A stretch of DNA of 64,000 nt. Origin: Stenotrophomonas maltophilia (GTDB lineage Bacteria > Pseudomonadota > Gammaproteobacteria > Xanthomonadales > Xanthomonadaceae). Below the pieces are notes generated by a model that was not told the DNA's origin, made no database searches, and saw only the letters and a list, made by a program, of their open reading frames with translations. Shown one piece after another: positions 52,471 through 63,374 of this stretch. A program made the position numbers and the translations under genes. Each line of letters opens with the position of its first letter. Within the stretch, counting starts at the first letter, position 1. The stretch spans positions 328,296-392,295 of the forward strand of contig NZ_LYVJ01000002.1 in NCBI RefSeq assembly GCF_001676385.1, in the 5' to 3' direction.

Positions 52471-53642
52471 CACTTCAGGTCGGGGCCCTTGTCATTCGGA
52501 TCGAGAAGGATATGAGGCTGGTCGATCACGCCATCAAGCATGATCGCCGGCTTCTCGCCCGCGTACAGCTCGCTCTGGCGGTAGCGCTGGTGGGCGTAGC
52601 GCAGCAGCACATTGCTCACCGCCGCCACCGGCAGCGCCAGCAGCATGCCGAGGAAACCGAACAGCTGGCCGCCGGCCATCACCGCGAAGATCACCGCCAC
52701 CGGGTGCAGGCCGATCTTGTCGCCGACGATGCGTGGGGTCAGCACGTAGCTCTCAAGCAGCTGGCCGACCGTGAATACCACCCCGACCAGGATCAGCAGC
52801 TTCAGGTCCAAGCCCTGTGCCTGCACCAGCGCGGCCACGATGGCCATCAGGATCCCGGTGGTCGCGCCCAGGTAGGGGATGAAGCTGATCAGGCCGGCAA
52901 TCAGGCCGATCAGCAGGCCCAGCTTGAGGCCGACCAGCGACAGGCCGCCGGCGTAGATCACGCCCAGCGCCAGCATCACCAGGAACTGGCCACGGATGAA
53001 GGCACCCAACACCTCATTGGATTCACGCGCCAGCGCGCTGATGGTACCGATGTGGTTGCGCGGGATGAGCGACGCCACCCGCTCGACCAGCTTGTCCCAG
53101 TCGCGCAGGAAGTAGAACGCCAGGATCGGCAGCAGCAGGATGTTGACCACCCAGGTCACCATCGCGAAGCCCGAGCGCGAGACGTAGCCCATGAACGTGG
53201 TGGCGAAGCCGCCGGCCTGCTGCCAGTGGCTGCGCACCCATTCGATCAGGCGGTCCGGATCCAGCCACTGCATCACCTCCAGGCCGGTCTTCTGCTCGAA
53301 CCAGGGAATCCCCTTTTCCATCAGCCAGACCTGGGCCTGTGGCGCGACCGCGATCAGGGTGGTGATCTGGCGTTCGATCATCGGCACCAGCACCAGCAGC
53401 AGCGCCACGATCACCAGCACCATGGCCGCGAACACCAGCACCACGCCGGTCATGCGCGAACGGCCGGTGGCCTCGATGCGGTCCACCAGCGGGTCGCCCA
53501 GCCAGGCCAGCGCCAATGCCAGCACGAATGGGGTCAGGATCGGCGCCAGCAGCCAGACCACCCAGCCGATCAGGCCGGCGAACAGGATGTACTTCAGCCA
53601 GCGCAGCAGCTGCGCGATCTCGGCTTCCGGAGTCTGGATCAT
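52470..53642 (-). CDS. AI-2E family (PerM-like) membrane transporter
   Basis: A 390-residue membrane protein with about eight helices and the conserved AI-2E/PerM segments (TPFVLALALAWLGDPLVDRI, LPILAFYFLRDWDKLVERV and SFIPYLGATTGILMAIVAALV). Members export AI-2 or act as Na+/H+ antiporters, but for most the substrate is unknown. This gene is often next to hda and purM in related genomes, so linkage tells little about function. It overlaps the upstream DUF2066 gene by four bases (ATGA). Confidence 0.87.
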   Translation of the reverse strand: MIQTPEAEIAQLLRWLKYILFAGLIGWVVWLLAPILTPFVLALALAWLGDPLVDRIEATGRSRMTGVVLVFAAMVLVIVALLLVLVPMIERQITTLIAVAPQAQVWLMEKGIPWFEQKTGLEVMQWLDPDRLIEWVRSHWQQAGGFATTFMGYVSRSGFAMVTWVVNILLLPILAFYFLRDWDKLVERVASLIPRNHIGTISALARESNEVLGAFIRGQFLVMLALGVIYAGGLSLVGLKLGLLIGLIAGLISFIPYLGATTGILMAIVAALVQAQGLDLKLLILVGVVFTVGQLLESYVLTPRIVGDKIGLHPVAVIFAVMAGGQLFGFLGMLLALPVAAVSNVLLRYAHQRYRQSELYAGEKPAIMLDGVIDQPHILLDPNDKGPDLK

Positions 53643-54763
53643 CGCAAGCGGTACTCGTTGCTGACTGGCGCCGGCGCACCCGTGGTGTCGTCGATCGGCG
53701 CTGGCATCGGCGCTGCCGGCACCAGCACGCCCCCGTCGCCCAGCATGCGATTGAAGCCCGCCAGGCCCGTGGTCATTTCCAGGTTCAGTTCCAGCTGGCC
53801 AGCCGAAGCGCGCAGCGGGATGACGTTGCGCACGACCGGCACCTCGCGCAACCCGGCGGCCAGCCGCAGGTAGTCATCAGCGCTGTTGATACCGGTCACT
53901 ACGATGCGATATGTGCCCGCCGCACCGGTGGCGGCCCCCGCCTTGGCATACCGCCGGACCAGCGCATCGGCGGCGCCATCGGCACCGGCCGCCATCGCCC
54001 GCATGGCATTGGCATCATTGCTGGACCACTTGTTCAGTTCACGGCCGTTGTCGACGAACACCCAGTCCGCCTTCCAGCCGCCGTTGGCGCGGTACAGCTT
54101 GCCGATCAGCTGCATCGGCGGCGAATAGCGCGAGGAGGCGCGAGCCACCGCGGCCGTGTCCTGCCGCCAGATGGCGCCGACGAGCGCCTGTTCGGCAGCG
54201 CCGCCACTGGGGAGGCCGAGCTTGTAGCCGCGCTCGATGGCGCGATTCAGCAGCGGGCGGGCGGCATTGGCCTGCTGCACGCTGACCAGGCGCGGGCCGC
54301 TGCCGTCGTCCACGGCCAACCACACCACCGGCTTCGGGCGCGGCTGCGGCCACAGCGGCAGGCCCAGCGCCGATACCAGCGAATCGACGTCATCCTCGCG
54401 GAAGCGGGCCACCAGCAGGGTCCGGAAGCTGGGGGCGCCGCTGGCGCTCACGCTCTGGTCCTGCTTGTAGTCGTAGCTGGCGACGTAGTCCTTGGCGTTG
54501 CGAAGCGCCTGCACCACCCCCGGGCGCGACATCACGCTGCGATCGCCGGACAACTTGCCCAGCACCACGCTCAGGGCGCGGGCCAGGGCGCCGTTGCGAT
54601 CGGCTTCGGCCTGGCTGTTGACGGGCACTTCGGCCTCGTACGCGCCAGTGGCGGTGGCGACATCACCCTCGGTGCGCAGGCCGCTCTGGGCCATCGTGGC
54701 CACCGGCAGGCTCAGCGCAATGAGCAGGGTCAGAATCAGGCTGCGGCGCATCAGGACATCCAT
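53639..54763 (-). CDS. DUF2066 secreted protein
   Basis: A 374-residue protein with a signal peptide ([20 protein letters not shown] then AQ). Family features include [20 protein letters not shown] and [11 protein letters not shown], and the C-terminal part has an [20 protein letters not shown] strand set. DUF2066 proteins are widespread in gammaproteobacteria and lie near purM; their function is unknown. The first ATG at 54763 was used; an ATG four codons later begins the signal directly. It forms an operon with the AI-2E transporter and hda. Confidence 0.82.
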   Translation of the reverse strand: MDVLMRRSLILTLLIALSLPVATMAQSGLRTEGDVATATGAYEAEVPVNSQAEADRNGALARALSVVLGKLSGDRSVMSRPGVVQALRNAKDYVASYDYKQDQSVSASGAPSFRTLLVARFREDDVDSLVSALGLPLWPQPRPKPVVWLAVDDGSGPRLVSVQQANAARPLLNRAIERGYKLGLPSGGAAEQALVGAIWRQDTAAVARASSRYSPPMQLIGKLYRANGGWKADWVFVDNGRELNKWSSNDANAMRAMAAGADGAADALVRRYAKAGAATGAAGTYRIVVTGINSADDYLRLAAGLREVPVVRNVIPLRASAGQLELNLEMTTGLAGFNRMLGDGGVLVPAAPMPAPIDDTTGAPAPVSNEYRLR

Positions 54764-54863
54764 TGGCTCGACGTATCCGGGGGGAATTGTTGCCCGAATA
54801 CGGTCTTTGCGCCAATGCGGCCTGTTAAAATCGCCCGTTCAACCCCTGCCAGCGCCGACGCCC

Positions 54864-55922
54864 GTGACCAACACCCCGTCTTCCGCCCCCTCCCCCCTCA
54901 CCTACCGCGATGCGGGTGTCGATATCGACGCCGGCAATGCGCTGGTCGAGCGGATCAAGCCTTTGGTCAAGCGCAGCTTCCGCCCGGAAGTGATGGGCGG
55001 CCTGGGCGGCTTCGGCGCCCTGTTCGACCTGTCCAACAAATACCGCGAGCCGGTGCTGGTCTCGGGCACCGATGGCGTGGGCACCAAGCTGAAGCTGGCG
55101 CACCAGCTGAACCGCCACGATACGATCGGCATCGACCTGGTCGCCATGTGCGTGAACGACGTGCTGGTGCAGGGTGCCGAGCCGCTGTTCTTCCTGGACT
55201 ACTTCGCCACCGGCAAGCTCGACGTGGATACCGCCGCGGCCGTGGTGGGCGGCATCGCCAACGGCTGCACCGAAGCCGGCTGTGCCCTGATCGGCGGAGA
55301 AACCGCCGAAATGCCCGACATGTACGCACCGGGCGAGTATGACCTGGCCGGCTTCACCGTCGCCGCGGTCGAAAAAAGCGAGCTGAAGGACGGCGCCAGC
55401 GTGGTCGCCGGTGACGTGCTGATCGGCATTGCCTCGTCCGGCCCGCATTCCAACGGCTATTCGCTGGTGCGCCGCATCTACGACCGTGCCGGCCGCCCGG
55501 CCGACCTGGAACTGGAAGGCGGGGTCAAGCTTGTGGACGCGCTGATGGCGCCGACCCGGTTGTACGTCAAGCCGGTCCTGTCGCTGCTGAAGTCGCACGG
55601 CGGGGCCATCCACGGCATGGCCCACATCACCGGTGGCGGCCTGACCGAGAACATCATCCGCGTGGTGCCCGACGGCCTCGGCCTGGACATCCAGGCGTCC
55701 AGCTGGCCCCTGCCGCCGGTGTTCCAGTGGCTGCAGGAGGAAGGCGCGGTGGCCGACAGCGAGATGTGGCGCACCTTCAACTGCGGCATCGGCTTCGTGC
55801 TGATCGTGGCCGCCGACCAGGTCGCTGCGGTGTCCGAGGCGGTCAAGGCCCAGGGCCTGGAGCACTGGACCATCGGCCAGGTGGTCACCGCCGAAGGCGC
55901 CGAGCGCGTCCGCATCGGCTGA
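54864..55922 (+). CDS. purM: Phosphoribosylformylglycinamidine cyclo-ligase
   Basis: A 352-residue PurM (AIR synthase) for the fifth step of purine synthesis. It starts with GTG at 54864; the first residues ([20 protein letters not shown]) then lead into [20 protein letters not shown]. Conserved parts are [48 protein letters not shown] and [11 protein letters not shown]. It diverges from the DUF2066 gene by about 100 bases. purN lies 1.6 kb downstream with three membrane-protein genes between. Confidence 0.95.
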   Translation: MTNTPSSAPSPLTYRDAGVDIDAGNALVERIKPLVKRSFRPEVMGGLGGFGALFDLSNKYREPVLVSGTDGVGTKLKLAHQLNRHDTIGIDLVAMCVNDVLVQGAEPLFFLDYFATGKLDVDTAAAVVGGIANGCTEAGCALIGGETAEMPDMYAPGEYDLAGFTVAAVEKSELKDGASVVAGDVLIGIASSGPHSNGYSLVRRIYDRAGRPADLELEGGVKLVDALMAPTRLYVKPVLSLLKSHGGAIHGMAHITGGGLTENIIRVVPDGLGLDIQASSWPLPPVFQWLQEEGAVADSEMWRTFNCGIGFVLIVAADQVAAVSEAVKAQGLEHWTIGQVVTAEGAERVRIG

Positions 55923-55943
55923 ACCCGACCCCGAGGATCCCGC

Positions 55944-56432
55944 ATGGACGCAACGCCCCCCCTGGCCCCCACCCCGGTACCGCCGCCACTGGCGACGGTA
56001 CCGGCGTTCAGCACGCAGGATGGCGACCACCTGCGCGCGCTGTCCATCGCCCACTATGTGTTCGGTGGCCTGATCGCGCTGCTCTCGCTGTTCTTCGTCG
56101 TGTACATCGTGCTCGGCATCAGTGCGCTGAGCGGCCATCTGCCGATGAACTCCGGGGGCCAGCCCTCGTCGCCGGCCGAGCAGCGCCTGTTCGGCTGGGT
56201 GTTCACGATCCTGGGAACCGTGTTCGTCGCCGGCGGCCTGGGCATGGCCGCATTCGTCATCCATGCCGGTCGCTGCCTGGCCCGACGCCGTCGCCACCTG
56301 CTGTGCCTGATCGTGGCCGGCCTGCTCTGCCTGTGCGCGCCGCTCGGCACCGTTCTGGGGGTGTTCACCCTGGTCACGCTGCTGCGCCCGCAGATCAAGG
56401 CCGCCTTCGACGTACCGGGAACGGCGGCATGA
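55944..56432 (+). CDS. Membrane protein of unknown function (purM-purN interval, first)
   Basis: A 162-residue protein with three clear hydrophobic segments (about residues 38-60, 85-106 and 121-146). It begins with a proline-rich tail TPPLAPTPVPPPLATVPAFS. I recognise no family. It lies 21 bases after purM and overlaps the next gene by four bases (ATGA), so it is cotranscribed. There is no sign that it takes part in purine synthesis. Confidence 0.72.
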   Translation: MDATPPLAPTPVPPPLATVPAFSTQDGDHLRALSIAHYVFGGLIALLSLFFVVYIVLGISALSGHLPMNSGGQPSSPAEQRLFGWVFTILGTVFVAGGLGMAAFVIHAGRCLARRRRHLLCLIVAGLLCLCAPLGTVLGVFTLVTLLRPQIKAAFDVPGTAA

Positions 56433-56851
56433 CGATCCAGGGCGCCCCGCCGCCGCTGCCACGGCAGACCCTGGCGCAGTTGCAACTGGCCAGCCACCTG
56501 CAGACGCTCAAAGTGCTGTTCTACGCGCTGGCGGGTTTCCACTGGGTGGCCGCGCTGGCCTTTCTCGGCTTCATCGGCCTGGTCGCCGGCTCGCGCGGCC
56601 TGGATGATGGCGCGGCCCTGGCCACGGTTTACGGCGTGGTCGCGCTGCTGGCTGCCGTGCTCGGCTTCGTGCAGTTGCATACCGCGCGCCTGCTGTCGCA
56701 TCGCACCGGGCTGGCCTGGTGCCGGCGCGCGGCGTGGCTGGCGGTGCTGGCGGGCCCACTGGGCATGGCCCTGACCGCCTATGCCTGGGTCTTCCTGTCC
56801 AAGCCTGACATGGCCGCCCTGTTTGACCGCGGCGACCACGTCAGTGTCTGA
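56429..56851 (+). CDS. Membrane protein of unknown function (purM-purN interval, second)
   Basis: A 140-residue protein with hydrophobic segments near residues 30-52 (VLFYALAGFHWVAALAFLGF), 64-82 and 100-122. It is similar in style to the gene before it (small, proline-rich start, alanine-rich helices) and may be a distant relative. Family and role are unknown. Confidence 0.7.
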   Translation: MTIQGAPPPLPRQTLAQLQLASHLQTLKVLFYALAGFHWVAALAFLGFIGLVAGSRGLDDGAALATVYGVVALLAAVLGFVQLHTARLLSHRTGLAWCRRAAWLAVLAGPLGMALTAYAWVFLSKPDMAALFDRGDHVSV

Positions 56852-56891
56852 GCCGGCAGGCAAACGACCGTCCCCCTCCAGATCGACCGAC

Positions 56892-57551
56892 ATGTCCTGC
56901 CCTGCCATTGCCGCAACCAACGCCGTCCGTACCTACCGCTTTTCGGCGCCCAAGAAGCTGGCCTTTGCCGCGACGCTGGCCGTGTTCGCGATCAGCTGGG
57001 TCCATCCGCTGTGGCCCGTCGAACAGGCCCTGCACAGCACGTTGACCGTGGTCGGACTGGCCACCCTGCTGTGGGTGGACCGGCGCGGCTGGCTGGGCAA
57101 CGGCGCGTTCATCGCGATCTGCGGCTTCATCATCCTGCATTGCGTGGCGGCCCGCTGGTTGTACTCCAACGTGCCTTATGACGCCTGGGTGCAGGCGCTG
57201 ACCGGCTGGTCACCCGATGCGGCGTTCGGTTGGCGTCGCAACCACTTCGACCGCCTCATCCACTTCCTGTATGGCGCCTGCTTCACCCCTGCGCTGCTGC
57301 AGTTGGCCCGCCATGCGTGGCCGGCGTTGCGCGCGGGCCAGGCCTTCGCCCTGGCCGTGATGGCGGTGATGTGCTCCAGCCTGGCCTACGAATGGTTCGA
57401 GTGGGCCATCGCGCTTGCGCTGTCGCCGGATGCCGCCGAGGCCTACAACGGACAGCAGGGCGACATGTGGGACGCGCATGCCGACATGCTGTTGGCCACC
57501 GTGGGCAGTCTGCTGGCCTGGCCGCTGATGCGGCCGAGTGCACCGCGATGA
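56892..57551 (+). CDS. DUF2238 (YjdF-like) membrane protein
   Basis: A 219-residue membrane protein with six hydrophobic segments. NHFDRLIHFLYGACFTPALL and YEWFEWAIALALSPDAAEAYNGQQGDMWDAHADML are the DUF2238/YjdF family signatures, with conserved acids and histidines inside the membrane. The function of the family is unknown. The start follows the second small membrane gene by 40 bases; its stop overlaps purN by four bases (ATGA). Confidence 0.82.
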   Translation: MSCPAIAATNAVRTYRFSAPKKLAFAATLAVFAISWVHPLWPVEQALHSTLTVVGLATLLWVDRRGWLGNGAFIAICGFIILHCVAARWLYSNVPYDAWVQALTGWSPDAAFGWRRNHFDRLIHFLYGACFTPALLQLARHAWPALRAGQAFALAVMAVMCSSLAYEWFEWAIALALSPDAAEAYNGQQGDMWDAHADMLLATVGSLLAWPLMRPSAPR

Positions 57552-58207
57552 GCCCGTCCACCCGCATTGCGGTGCTCGCCTCAGGCCGTGGCAGCAACCT
57601 GCAGGCCATCCTTGATGCGATCGGCAGCGGCCGCTTGCCCGCCGATGTCGTCGGCGTGTTTTCCGACCGCCCCACGGCACAGGCCCTGCAGCGTGTCGGC
57701 CCGGCGTTGCGCTGGGCACACGCGCCGAAGGAATTCACTGATCGCGCCGCCTACGAGCAGGCACTGGGCGATGCACTGGCCGCCGTCACGCCGGACTGGA
57801 TCGTCTGCGCCGGCTACATGCGCATCCTCGGCGCCGGCATCGTGCAGCGTTTCGATGGCCGCCTGGTCAACATCCACCCCTCGTTGCTGCCACTGCACAA
57901 GGGCCTGGACACGCACGCGCGGGCGCTGCAGGCCGGCGATGCCGAGCACGGTGCCAGCGTGCACCTCGTGGTCCCCGAACTGGACGCCGGTTCCGTGCTG
58001 GCCCAGGCACGGGTGCCGGTGCTGCCAGGCGACGATGCGCAGACGCTGGCCGAGCGCGTGCTGGCCGTGGAGCACCCGCTGTTGATCGCCACGCTGGAGC
58101 TGTTGTGCGCCGGGCGCCTGGCTGAACGGAAGGGCCAGCCGTGGCTGGACGGTCACCCCCTGTTTAGCCCGTTGGTCCTAGATTCCGCCGGAAACCTGAA
58201 CCGGTGA
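57548..58207 (+). CDS. purN: Phosphoribosylglycinamide formyltransferase PurN
   Basis: A 219-residue GAR transformylase (purine synthesis step three) using 10-formyltetrahydrofolate. Key parts are LASGRGSNLQAILDAI for substrate binding and the catalytic set in VNIHPSLLPLHKGLDTH with the later Asp in VVPELDAGSVLA. Its last residues (LVLDSAGNLNR) are longer than some PurN proteins. It overlaps the DUF2238 gene by four bases. The two DUF3108 genes follow after 66 bases. Confidence 0.95.
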   Translation: MSPSTRIAVLASGRGSNLQAILDAIGSGRLPADVVGVFSDRPTAQALQRVGPALRWAHAPKEFTDRAAYEQALGDALAAVTPDWIVCAGYMRILGAGIVQRFDGRLVNIHPSLLPLHKGLDTHARALQAGDAEHGASVHLVVPELDAGSVLAQARVPVLPGDDAQTLAERVLAVEHPLLIATLELLCAGRLAERKGQPWLDGHPLFSPLVLDSAGNLNR

Positions 58208-58273
58208 TACCGATGCACACGCCCTGCTGACTGCGCGGCTGGCATCCTGTTTCCCCCTGCGGCCCTGTCCTCC

Positions 58274-59089
58274 ATGAAGACCTCGACCCTGCTGCCCACG
58301 TCATTGCTGCTGTCGCTTGCCGTGTTCCCTGGCACGGGCCGGGGCCAGCAGGCACCCACGCCGCCGAGTCCGGCACCAGCCGCGCAGGCTCCCGCCGCCC
58401 CGGCCGCACCGATGCTGCCGGCCCTGGCCTGGGAGCCGCCGCCGCTGCAGCCGTTCAGCGCCACCTACCAGGCCTTCTACAAGGGCCGGGAGGCCGGCGA
58501 TGCCAGCATGCAGGTCACCCATACCGGTGGTAACCAGTGGCGGGTGGACATGCAGGTGGTCGGCCGCCGCGGCTTCGCCAGCGTGCTGGGCCTGAACATC
58601 GAACAGAGCACGGTATTCGAGGAGCGCGGGGGCCAGTACGCCCCCCTTAGCCAAAGCACGGTGCGCAAGGGCCTGTTCCTCGGCAAGAAGGCGGTCGGCA
58701 CGTACGACTGGCAGGCCGGTACCGCGCAGTGGAGCGGCGATGTCGAGAAGAAGCGTGCGCAGCCGATTGCGCTGCAGCCGGGCGACCAGAGCGCGCTGCT
58801 GATCAACCTGGCAATCATGCGTGATGCCCGTCCGGGTACCACCATGCACTACCGCTACGTGGACATGGGCAAGGTCCGCCAGCATGACTACCAGGCCGCG
58901 CCGCAGACCGAGAACGTCGAGGTCGGCGACCTGTCCTACAACGCGCTGCGGGTCTACCGGACCAACGGCGGCAACAACGAGACCATTCTCTGGATCGCCA
59001 ACGGTGTCCCCACTCCGGTGCGCATCCTGCAACGCGAAGACGGCGAGGACCGCGTCGACCTGCGCCTGATCGAATACCAAGGAGTCTGA
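58274..59089 (+). CDS. DUF3108 secreted protein (first copy)
   Basis: A 271-residue exported protein (signal peptide residues 1-25). A long proline/alanine linker (residues 25-60) precedes the DUF3108 domain with FSATYQAFYKGREAGDASMQ, IEQSTVFEERGGQYAPLSQST and SALLINLAIMRDARPGTTMH. The family's fold is a beta barrel of unknown function. It is followed two bases later by a second copy of the family; purN lies just upstream. Confidence 0.82.
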   Translation: MKTSTLLPTSLLLSLAVFPGTGRGQQAPTPPSPAPAAQAPAAPAAPMLPALAWEPPPLQPFSATYQAFYKGREAGDASMQVTHTGGNQWRVDMQVVGRRGFASVLGLNIEQSTVFEERGGQYAPLSQSTVRKGLFLGKKAVGTYDWQAGTAQWSGDVEKKRAQPIALQPGDQSALLINLAIMRDARPGTTMHYRYVDMGKVRQHDYQAAPQTENVEVGDLSYNALRVYRTNGGNNETILWIANGVPTPVRILQREDGEDRVDLRLIEYQGV

Positions 59090-59091
59090 GC

Positions 59092-59775
59092 ATGAGCACC
59101 CTGACCCGCCCTCTCACCTGGATCGCCGCGGCCGCCCTGTCCGTGGCCAGCCTGCCGGCCATGGCCCTGCAGCCGTTCAAGGCCGATTACCTGGCCAGCT
59201 ACATGGGCATGCAGGCCAACGGCACCATGACCCTGGCCAGCGAAGGTGCCAACCGATGGCGCTACAGCCTGCAGGTGAAGAACCAGCTCGCCGACCTCAG
59301 CCAGAGCACGGTGTTCGAGGAAGTCCGTGGACAGCTGCGCCCGCTCAGCAGCCAGGACCGATCGGCGCTGCTGGTGAAGAAGCGCAATGTGCAGGCCAAC
59401 TACAACTGGACCAGCAACCAGGCCACCTGGACCGGCGACATCAAGCCGGACCGCGCCGGGCCGATCGCCCTGAGATCCGGTGACATGGATGCGCTGCTGA
59501 TCAACCTGGCGATCGCGCGCGACCTGGCTGCCGGCAAGCCGCTGACCTACCGCATGGTCGACGAGGGCCGGGTCAAGAACATGACCTACCGCGTGGTCGG
59601 CAAGGAGTCGATCACCGTGGGTGGCAGGAGCTACGAGGCCACCAAGGTCTCGCGTGCGGATGGCAACAAGGAGCTGATCGCCTGGATCGTGCCGGAGTTC
59701 CCGGTCCCGGCGCGGATGCTGCAGCGGGAAAGCGGCCGCGACGCGTTGGACCTGACCATCAAGTCGATGAACTGA
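59092..59775 (+). CDS. DUF3108 secreted protein (second copy)
   Basis: A 227-residue exported protein (signal peptide ending LPAMA). It is a paralogue of the preceding gene, sharing QPFKADYLASYMG, LSQSTVFEE and DALLINLAIARDLAAG segments, but without the proline-rich linker. The gene starts two bases after the upstream stop, so the pair is cotranscribed. It may act on the same envelope structure as its partner. A GGGGTC-type palindrome and a strong terminator follow. Confidence 0.82.
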   Translation: MSTLTRPLTWIAAAALSVASLPAMALQPFKADYLASYMGMQANGTMTLASEGANRWRYSLQVKNQLADLSQSTVFEEVRGQLRPLSSQDRSALLVKKRNVQANYNWTSNQATWTGDIKPDRAGPIALRSGDMDALLINLAIARDLAAGKPLTYRMVDEGRVKNMTYRVVGKESITVGGRSYEATKVSRADGNKELIAWIVPEFPVPARMLQRESGRDALDLTIKSMN

Positions 59776-59780
59776 GTGCC

Positions 59781-59820
59781 GGGGTCGGATCCCATCCCCT
59801 CCGGGATGGGCTCTGACCCC
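59781..59820. repeat. GGGGTC-family palindrome
   Basis: GGGGTCGGATCCCATCCCCT... GGGATGGGCTCTGACCCC, the same family as the palindromes around the RAYT gene 26 kb away. It lies just after the second DUF3108 gene. Confidence 0.75.
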
Positions 59821-59831
59821 ACCCACGCAAA

Positions 59832-59858
59832 AAAACGCCCGCTTGCGCGGGCGTTTTC
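59832..59858. terminator. Bidirectional terminator
   Basis: ACGCCCGC/GCGGGCGT with a TTGC loop is flanked by AAAAA on the left and TTTTCTT on the right, so it can stop both the DUF3108 operon and the minus-strand gene that ends at 59859. Confidence 0.87.
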
Positions 59859-61474
<1,616 letters not shown>

Positions 61475-61705
61475 TCAGCCGGCTTCGGCCGGGGTCACGG
61501 TTTTCAGCGCCAGCGCGTGGATCGCGCCACCCATCAGGTCGCCCAGGGTGGCATAGACCATCCGGTGGCGGGCCAACGGTATCTTGCCGGCAAAGGCCTC
61601 GCAGACCACGGTCGCTTCGAAATGCACGCCATCGTCGCCACGCACGTCGGCGCGGGCGCCGGGCAGGCCGGTTTCGATCAGGTTGCGGATGGTGTCGGCG
61701 TCCAA
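61475..61705 (-). CDS. ibaG: BolA/IbaG family protein
   Basis: A 76-residue BolA-type protein. VRGDDGVHFEATVVCEAFAG and LARHRMVYATLGDLMGGAIH are the family core. BolA proteins pair with monothiol glutaredoxins in iron-sulfur trafficking, and IbaG is the form that lies beside murA. The start used is TTG at 61705, because TAGGAAAG lies directly before it and no ATG gives a suitable length; this is an uncommon start codon. Confidence 0.86.
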   Translation of the reverse strand: MDADTIRNLIETGLPGARADVRGDDGVHFEATVVCEAFAGKIPLARHRMVYATLGDLMGGAIHALALKTVTPAEAG

Positions 61706-61721
61706 CGGGCTTTCCTAATAA

Positions 61722-61735
61722 AATGAGCGCTCATT
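61722..61735. promoter_or_regulatory. Perfect palindrome AATGAGCGCTCATT
   Basis: A 14-base perfect palindrome lies between divergent ibaG and kdsD, with the kdsD start 25 bases away. Its form (TGAGCGCTCA core) resembles TetR-family operators. No regulator gene is near. Confidence 0.5.
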
Positions 61736-61759
61736 CTACTTCCGCTGCGTGGCGTCCGC

Positions 61760-62761
61760 ATGGCCGAGTCCCTCCTGCCCCCCCGTTCCGTCGATCCGGC
61801 CAGCCTGGTCGCCAGCGGCCGCCGTGTCTTCGAGATCGAGCGGCAGGCGCTGGAAGCGGTCGCCTCCCGCCTGGGCGGGGCCTTCCAGCAGGCCTGCCAG
61901 GCGATTCTGGCCAGCCGCGGCCGGGTGGTCGCCACCGGCATGGGCAAGTCCGGCCATATCGCCCGCAAGATCGCCGCCACCCTGGCGTCGACCGGCACGC
62001 CGGCCTTCTACGTGCATCCGGGCGAGGCCGGCCATGGCGACCTCGGCATGATTACCGAAGATGACGTGGTGCTGGCCCTGTCCTACTCGGGCGAGTCCGA
62101 CGAAGTGCTGATGCTGCTGCCGGTGCTCAAGCGCCAGGGCAACGTGCTGATCTCCATGACCGGCCGGCCGCAGTCCAGCCTGGCCACGGCTGCCGATGTC
62201 CACCTGGACGTCAGCGTGCCGGCCGAGGCCTGCCCGCTGGCGTTGGCGCCGACTTCCAGCACCACCGCTTCGCTGGCGATGGGCGATGCACTGGCCGTGG
62301 CGCTGCTCGATGCGCGCGGCTTCACTGCCGACGATTTCGCCCGCTCGCATCCGGCCGGCAGCCTGGGCCGCCGCCTCCTGCTGCACATCACCGACGTCAT
62401 GCACACCGGTGAGGACCTGCCCCGGGTCGGCGCCGAGGCCAGCCTCAGCGAGGCGCTGGTGGAAATGAGCCGCAAGCGGCTGGGCATGACCGCCGTGGTC
62501 GACGCCGATGGCGTGCTGATCGGCCTGTTCACCGACGGCGACCTGCGCCGGGCGCTGGACAGCGCACTGGACGTGCGCACCGCGAAGATCGCCGATGTGA
62601 TGACCCGTAACCCGCGCACCATCGGTGCCGACCAGCTGGCCGTCGAGGCCGCGCGGCAGATGGAAACCCAGAAGATCAACGGCTTGATCGTGGTCGATGG
62701 CCAGGGTCGCGCGGTCGGCGCCCTGAACATTCATGACCTGTTGCGGGCCCGGGTGGTTTAA
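61760..62761 (+). CDS. kdsD: Arabinose-5-phosphate isomerase KdsD
   Basis: A 333-residue SIS-domain isomerase that makes arabinose-5-phosphate for KDO synthesis. The SIS domain runs from about 35 to 180 with TGMGKSGHIARKIAATL and LSYSGESDEVLMLLPVLKR. Two CBS domains follow, ending GLIVVDGQGRAVGALNIHDL. The stop lies 64 bases before the kdsC ATG used here. No ribosome site is clear before the ATG. Confidence 0.94.
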   Translation: MAESLLPPRSVDPASLVASGRRVFEIERQALEAVASRLGGAFQQACQAILASRGRVVATGMGKSGHIARKIAATLASTGTPAFYVHPGEAGHGDLGMITEDDVVLALSYSGESDEVLMLLPVLKRQGNVLISMTGRPQSSLATAADVHLDVSVPAEACPLALAPTSSTTASLAMGDALAVALLDARGFTADDFARSHPAGSLGRRLLLHITDVMHTGEDLPRVGAEASLSEALVEMSRKRLGMTAVVDADGVLIGLFTDGDLRRALDSALDVRTAKIADVMTRNPRTIGADQLAVEAARQMETQKINGLIVVDGQGRAVGALNIHDLLRARVV

Positions 62762-62825
62762 CCGACAGTCCGTAGACCCCATTCAGTCTGTAGTGCCACC
62801 CGACCCCGCCGAGCCCGCTGCCCTG

Positions 62826-63374
62826 ATGCCCTGGTCCCCCCTGCCCGCCTTCCCCGCCCACCTGCATGCCGCTGCGGCCCGTGTCCGCCTGGCCTGCTTC
62901 GACGTGGACGGCACCCTCACCGACGGTCGGCTGTACTACGACAGGGACGGCAACGAGAGCAAGGCATATTTCGTGCAGGACGGCCTGGGCCTGAAGCTGC
63001 TGCAGCAGCACGGCATCCACCCCGTGCTGATCACCGCGCGCAACAGCCAGTCTGCGCTCCGGCGCGGCGCGGACCTCGGCATCGACACCCAGATCGCCGT
63101 GGGCGACAAGCTGGCCAGCGTGCAGGCGCTCTGCGCGCAGCACGGCATCGGCCTGGATCAGGTGGCATTCATGGGCGACGACCTGCCGGACCTCGCTCCG
63201 CTGGGTGCAGTCGGGCTGGCAGTGGCCCCGGCCAACGCCCACCCGTGGATCGCCGAGCGCGTGCACTGGCAGACCCGCGCGGAGGGAGGGCGGGGCGCCG
63301 CGCGCGAACTGTGCGACGTGCTGCTGGCCGCACAGGGCCGGGTCGATGCGGTGCTGGCGGGGTTCGGCGCATGA
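62826..63374 (+). CDS. kdsC: 3-deoxy-D-manno-octulosonate 8-phosphate phosphatase KdsC
   Basis: A 182-residue HAD-family phosphatase. The nucleophile is the first Asp in CFDVDGTLTDGRLYY, with LITARNSQSALRRGADLG and FMGDDLPDLAPL completing the site. It removes phosphate from KDO-8-phosphate. The ATG at 62826 gives the shortest good start; an in-frame GTG about 33 bases upstream is possible. It overlaps lptC by four bases (ATGA). Confidence 0.93.
   Translation: MPWSPLPAFPAHLHAAAARVRLACFDVDGTLTDGRLYYDRDGNESKAYFVQDGLGLKLLQQHGIHPVLITARNSQSALRRGADLGIDTQIAVGDKLASVQALCAQHGIGLDQVAFMGDDLPDLAPLGAVGLAVAPANAHPWIAERVHWQTRAEGGRGAARELCDVLLAAQGRVDAVLAGFGA

Noticed and set aside
54825..56462. A 545-codon minus-strand frame opposite purM
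   Set aside because: purM is certain on the other strand, and the frame shows only repeat-like His/Gly/Arg-rich sequence.
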